NCBI RefSeq assembly: GCF_008831285.2
Contig: NC_045138.2
Location: forward strand, 13,962,571-14,026,570
Source of the DNA: Nymphaea colorata
Lineage: Eukaryota; Streptophyta; Magnoliopsida; Nymphaeales; Nymphaeaceae
Length of the DNA: 64,000 nt
Direction of reading: 5' to 3'
Below the pieces are notes generated by a model that saw only the letters and a list, made by a program, of their open reading frames with translations, was not told the DNA's origin and did no database searches. A program made the translations under genes and the position numbers. Below are positions 59,966-64,000 of the stretch, piece after piece (the stretch's first letter is position 1; every line of letters starts with the position of its first letter).

Positions 59966-62900
59966 CTGCAACATGCCTCTGTTTCTTCACCAGCGAAGGA
60001 ACATTCCTATTCAAAGACAGATCGATGCATTCAACCGCTGGTGTCCATCAACTGAGGCTACATTCAGTAGACAGTGAAGCACTCATATGATCCTACTAGT
60101 CTGCAACCGTCCACAGAAGCGCTTAACTGGTGAGCTGTGGTTTTTGTTTCTATTCAAAGGATCCATCACGCGTGGCCACGGCAAGCAGAAAACAAGAACG
60201 TGTCCCCATGTTCATTGATGCGATGCTCATTAATGGAATCTCTTTTTGTTCTCAGAAGGTTCACTGTCCCTCTGACATGAAAATATGCAACAGATTATAT
60301 TTCACCTAAAGGTAGACATGGCTCCAACAGAAAATGCTGATGTTGATTTAATTTGAATCTGAAGATAGTCTGACTAGTCAGATATGCGTCCAAAATGAAC
60401 ATGCGTTTAAATTTTCTCAGGAATTCATCTCAGGACACTGCATTGACAATCTGGAACAGGACATAATGCACGTTACATCATTCTGGATTTTTCCTGGTTA
60501 AGTGGTTTAACGAACTGGGCCACGTTCAGCACCTTTGTTGTTTGTGTGTATGTAACATACAGCATCTCTGTTTGTTTGTGTATATGTGTGTGCATGTTGT
60601 TCGTGGTTGCGCGTCTCACAGACCTCAGTTTTTCCAGCCTAGTGCCCACCGCAGCAGGGAGAACGCTGAGCTTAGGTGGCTTGCAGCAACTGATGCCTTC
60701 TATGAGGGTTTGAACTGCCGATGCGTTCAACTTGGTAGTGGTTAAGAAGGATCCGTGAGTCCAAACCTGATAAACTTGAATACGCTGTATTCAAATTTAA
60801 GACAGAGATTATTGTTCGTCCAGTGCTTTGCTTCCCTTTTGCATTGAAGTGGTTACTGATTATGAGTGTTGAGGGAGTCGTCTGCTTCTTGGTGTCTCAG
60901 GTTGAGCTCCCTCACCTACTTAAATGATCGCAGGCCTGAATGGATCTCCAAGATCGTTTATCTCGAAAAGAGAGTTTGAACGCACTAACCCAGCTAACGC
61001 AAAGTTTGAACACGATAATCTTGCTTGTGTGTGGCCTTAATCATAATTTAACTTTTTCTAACCTTTTTTCATCTTCTTTTGGCATGTGAACTTAAAATAA
61101 GGTTTCATAGTGGGGGCATGGATCAGAGGTGCCCAACTACTAATTCGATTTCAAATCTGTTTAGTCGAACCCAACAAGTAGAGGTAGAGCTGGTTACTGA
61201 TTATATTTGGATCGGGTATGCAGTTTCATAATGGATTAGGTTTTGATGAACATGCTACTCAATTACAAGCAACTCTCGGATGTTATGATAGCTAAAGTTG
61301 AATACCGCTTTTTTTTTAATAAAAAAAAAAGTTCAAATCTTGATCAACTTGTCGAATTTATTTAAGGCTAGATTTCGTCAGTGTTAAAACTGTTCACATC
61401 CCCATTTCAAAGAATGGGCTAGCATGATGTCATCTTGCATTACCGTCCATAAACACTTCTAAATGCATATTGACCACAGTTTCCATTATTCAAAGCCTTA
61501 GAGAGTGATGGCACTTAATTGCTAGCTGTTACAATCATCTCTCTCTTTCTCCTCCAACTTTGCTAGATGCTATGCATTCATTTCTCTCTGTCTCTCTCCT
61601 TAATACATTAAACACATATATTGACTAATTGCCCCTGTATCAGCATATGTTAAATCTCCACCCAAATAGATCCAACCAACAATCCGACCCCATTTATTTA
61701 GTTTTGTTCTGCAAGTGTAGGTCGGTCTTTTTGCAATACAAATTCATGTAAGAAGAAACTTACACTTCGGAATGGGCTAACAAATGGGAAAGGCTGTTGC
61801 GCCATTGAGTTTTGTTCATCATGAAGACGATTGAAGGCAGGCAAACCTGCTGAACTGTTGACAGCTTTACGTTGAAAACTTTCAATATTTTCTATGGGTT
61901 TTTTTTAAAAAAAAAAAAAACTTCTAAATTATAACAGAGGCCTTTCCTTTGCAAATATTGAACACTTATGCCAGAAAAAAAAAACTGGAATACGAGTAAA
62001 TATTGCATGCATGTATTGGCACATTTAAAAGATGAATTAATGAGGCCTTAACGTCACGCGTCACGTCAAACATGACCGTTCAGTTTGGCGTCTGAAGAAA
62101 CATTTTCGGCCAGCTGTCTTGAGAAAGCACCAACTTTGGAAGACGTTCTCAATTGCTGTCATTGCTTTTATCGCTTCCAAATTCCAACCAAGTGCCGTCC
62201 TGGTTCCGATAACAAGTAGTTAAATGGGCACGCGTAGGAGTTTGGATACCAATATTTATATGTAGATATGATATAACTTTACAAAATGAGGGGTATGGTA
62301 ATGGATAATAATTCTAAAAAACATAATTGCAAACAAACTCAATCAAATAAATAGAATTATGTAGTTTTGATTAGTTTCGATGTCCAAGTACCCACTTTCA
62401 AGACGAGTATAGATATAAAAACCTTACATAGATATAACTGAGGGGAGGAAGTGGATTAGATCCGACCTTTCCAAACCAACGTTAGCGCCAGATCCGATCG
62501 ATGGTAACCCTTTTCTTTTCCTTTTTCCTTGTTTCTTATCTTAACTCTTAAGGGGCGGGAGATTTGAAAAGGGTTCTTTTTTCTAGTGAAAATTTTCCGG
62601 GAATCTGAGTTCCCTCCCCCGCCTTTTTCTCTCTTCCCTCTCCTTTCCGAAACATTACGGTAGGGTCCGTATTTTCAGCCAACAGAAACGACACGATCCA
62701 TTGTCCTCGCTTTCATATCAGAGCTTCACCTTGCAGGTGAATCTAAACAACAAGTTCCACCAACGCCTCCTTGCCACGTGTAAAAGCTTGGCCTTGAAAA
62801 CTGAGTTGCATACCATGATAAAAAGTCTGGGATAAATAAAACTTCTCCTGCGCATACTTCTTTTAAGGCGCATTTGGATTCATTAAATGGGTTCCAACAA

Positions 62901-64000
62901 CCGCCCAAGCTAAGCAAGCAAAAGCGTTGGCTGCAGTTGATGAATGACAAGGACTTCATGTGCAGTGCAGGTGCCATTAGAGCCTTCCACTGCAACTTGT
63001 CTTGGAATAAATTTCACCTTTTGTCTCCCATCTTGTGGATTTTAATAGATTCGAGCCTCAAATGGTAAGAACTGATAGCATTCAAAAGCTTTGAGTTCAT
63101 CAGATATTGAAACACAAAATAAGATGTGATTTTCTTAACCAAAAATACATATTTTTATTAAGTAACGTAATTCATTGGTTGACTCAATCTCAATAAACTG
63201 AAACATGTAGATTACAACCACGTTACCAATGAACACAACTTTAAAAAAAAAAAAAAAAAAACTTTGAAATTATATGGGATATGAATTTGGTTTCAACTGT
63301 AGGCAAGGAATGGCCCATCTTAGTGTTGTACTTTTTTTTTTTTTTCCTTGTTGATTTTGATCATATGTGTGTGATCCAAGCCAATTGTTTGAGAGCAGAA
63401 CTTGAAATTCAACATCTTACAGTTTTCTATATTTTCAATACTTTAAAAGTTGTTGTTGTTCATCCAAAGAAGACAAAATGTAATAGCTGGTTCCTGGAAA
63501 AGTGATCATGCTAAATACAACTACAAACCCTTATTTGAATAAGAGGCATTAAAATTTCACAACTGTCACGCAGTGTATGAATGGTTGGTGGAACCAATTT
63601 CTCTTATTTTGGCTCATTAGAAGAAGCAGTTGCACACATTTATATAGTCCAATTTGACAAGGCTATTTTTAGGGGTCACTATATGGATATTTAATTATAC
63701 CTAAATCTAATAACTCTTATGTATTGTCTACATTACAAGCAAAGCTACCTTTCAGCTCAATAAGGAGCTTGTTAGCTCTGATTGCATGACAATTACATAA
63801 AACTTCAAATTTCACGTCCACTATTGTGTCCCATCATACTAAATAGCCACATAGTTTTATATTAGTGTAAAAAAATCATGAAAAGTTTATAGTCGTCCAT
63901 TATTTAAAAACTTATATATCCCAATGCACTCTGACTGCATGTGTTTTCTTGAACTACAACAAACAAGAAGTTTAAGAAAGCTTTTACTTATATAATAACA
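59966..64000. other. Terminal 4 kb, no gene supported
   Basis: Contains the 3' UTR of the WD40 gene and AT-rich spacer with homopolymer runs at about 61307-61330, 61900-61920, 63243-63260 and 63332-63346. Short open frames at 60542-60745 and 62726-62995 resemble nothing known. A stretch with TCTCTCT words lies at 61530-61600. No transposon ends or RNA genes were recognised. Confidence 0.5.

Noticed and set aside
60473-60745. Overlapping open frames downstream of the WD40 gene
   Set aside because: No similarity, and the TGTGTATG repeats explain the open frame.
62726-63068. Open frames on both strands near the window end
   Set aside because: Mutual shadows without a recognisable domain, splice structure or clear promoter.
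1-64000. CRISPR array, rRNA, phage or bacterial-type defence system
   Set aside because: Spliceosomal introns and plant gene families throughout; the repeats seen are tandem or transposon-derived with no spacer pattern.

Overview
This is a plant nuclear genome window, most likely from a flowering plant. It is AT-rich. Its genes have many GT-AG introns, and the set includes an EC1-type egg-cell peptide gene and an ASR gene. ASR genes are known to be missing from Arabidopsis, so Brassicaceae is unlikely. An early-diverging angiosperm is possible because the gene order looks ancestral, but I cannot name the species from sequence alone. I rebuilt eight protein-coding genes exon by exon. Every junction is phase-consistent, and the products match known plant families from residue patterns I recall. 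No database search was run.

Layout: (1) 648-16484 (+), UGT80B1-type sterol 3-beta-glucosyltransferase, 14 exons. Its large introns hold a nested pair of Tourist/Harbinger-like elements (4500-7079) and a 2-kb retroelement-like insert (9931-11970). (2) 23386-28229 (+), DnaJ protein with an X domain (ATJ10 type), 11 exons. (3) 29874-34055 (+), sphingomyelin-synthase-like membrane protein of the PHLOEM UNLOADING MODULATOR type, 5 exons, with an apparent 1-nt frameshift in exon 1. (4) 37640-41852 (+), chloroplast thioredoxin y, 4 exons. (5) 43687-44064 (+), EC1-like secreted cysteine-rich peptide, one exon. (6) 47950-48855 (-), ASR (ABA/WDS) protein, 2 exons. (7) 51098-55227 (+), peroxisomal long-chain acyl-CoA oxidase ACX2, 7 exons. 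(8) 56169-59965 (+), WDR83/MORG1-like seven-bladed WD40 protein, 8 exons. The last 4 kb holds no gene I can support.

The genes do not form one pathway. Three touch lipid metabolism (steryl glucosides, sphingolipids, fatty acid beta-oxidation). The others serve chaperone, redox, fertilisation, stress and WD40-scaffold roles. The most interesting large-scale signal is gene order: from memory, the Arabidopsis counterparts lie in three separate clusters (At1g43560-43620, At1g76700-76760, At5g64720-65110). This window seems to hold the unfractionated ancestral neighbourhood.

A second theme is short local tandem duplication in introns and spacers (periods of 43-47, 50, 78+25, 86 and 115 bp), several copies nearly or fully identical. 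I found no CRISPR array, rRNA or convincing tRNA, and no clearly undescribed biological system.
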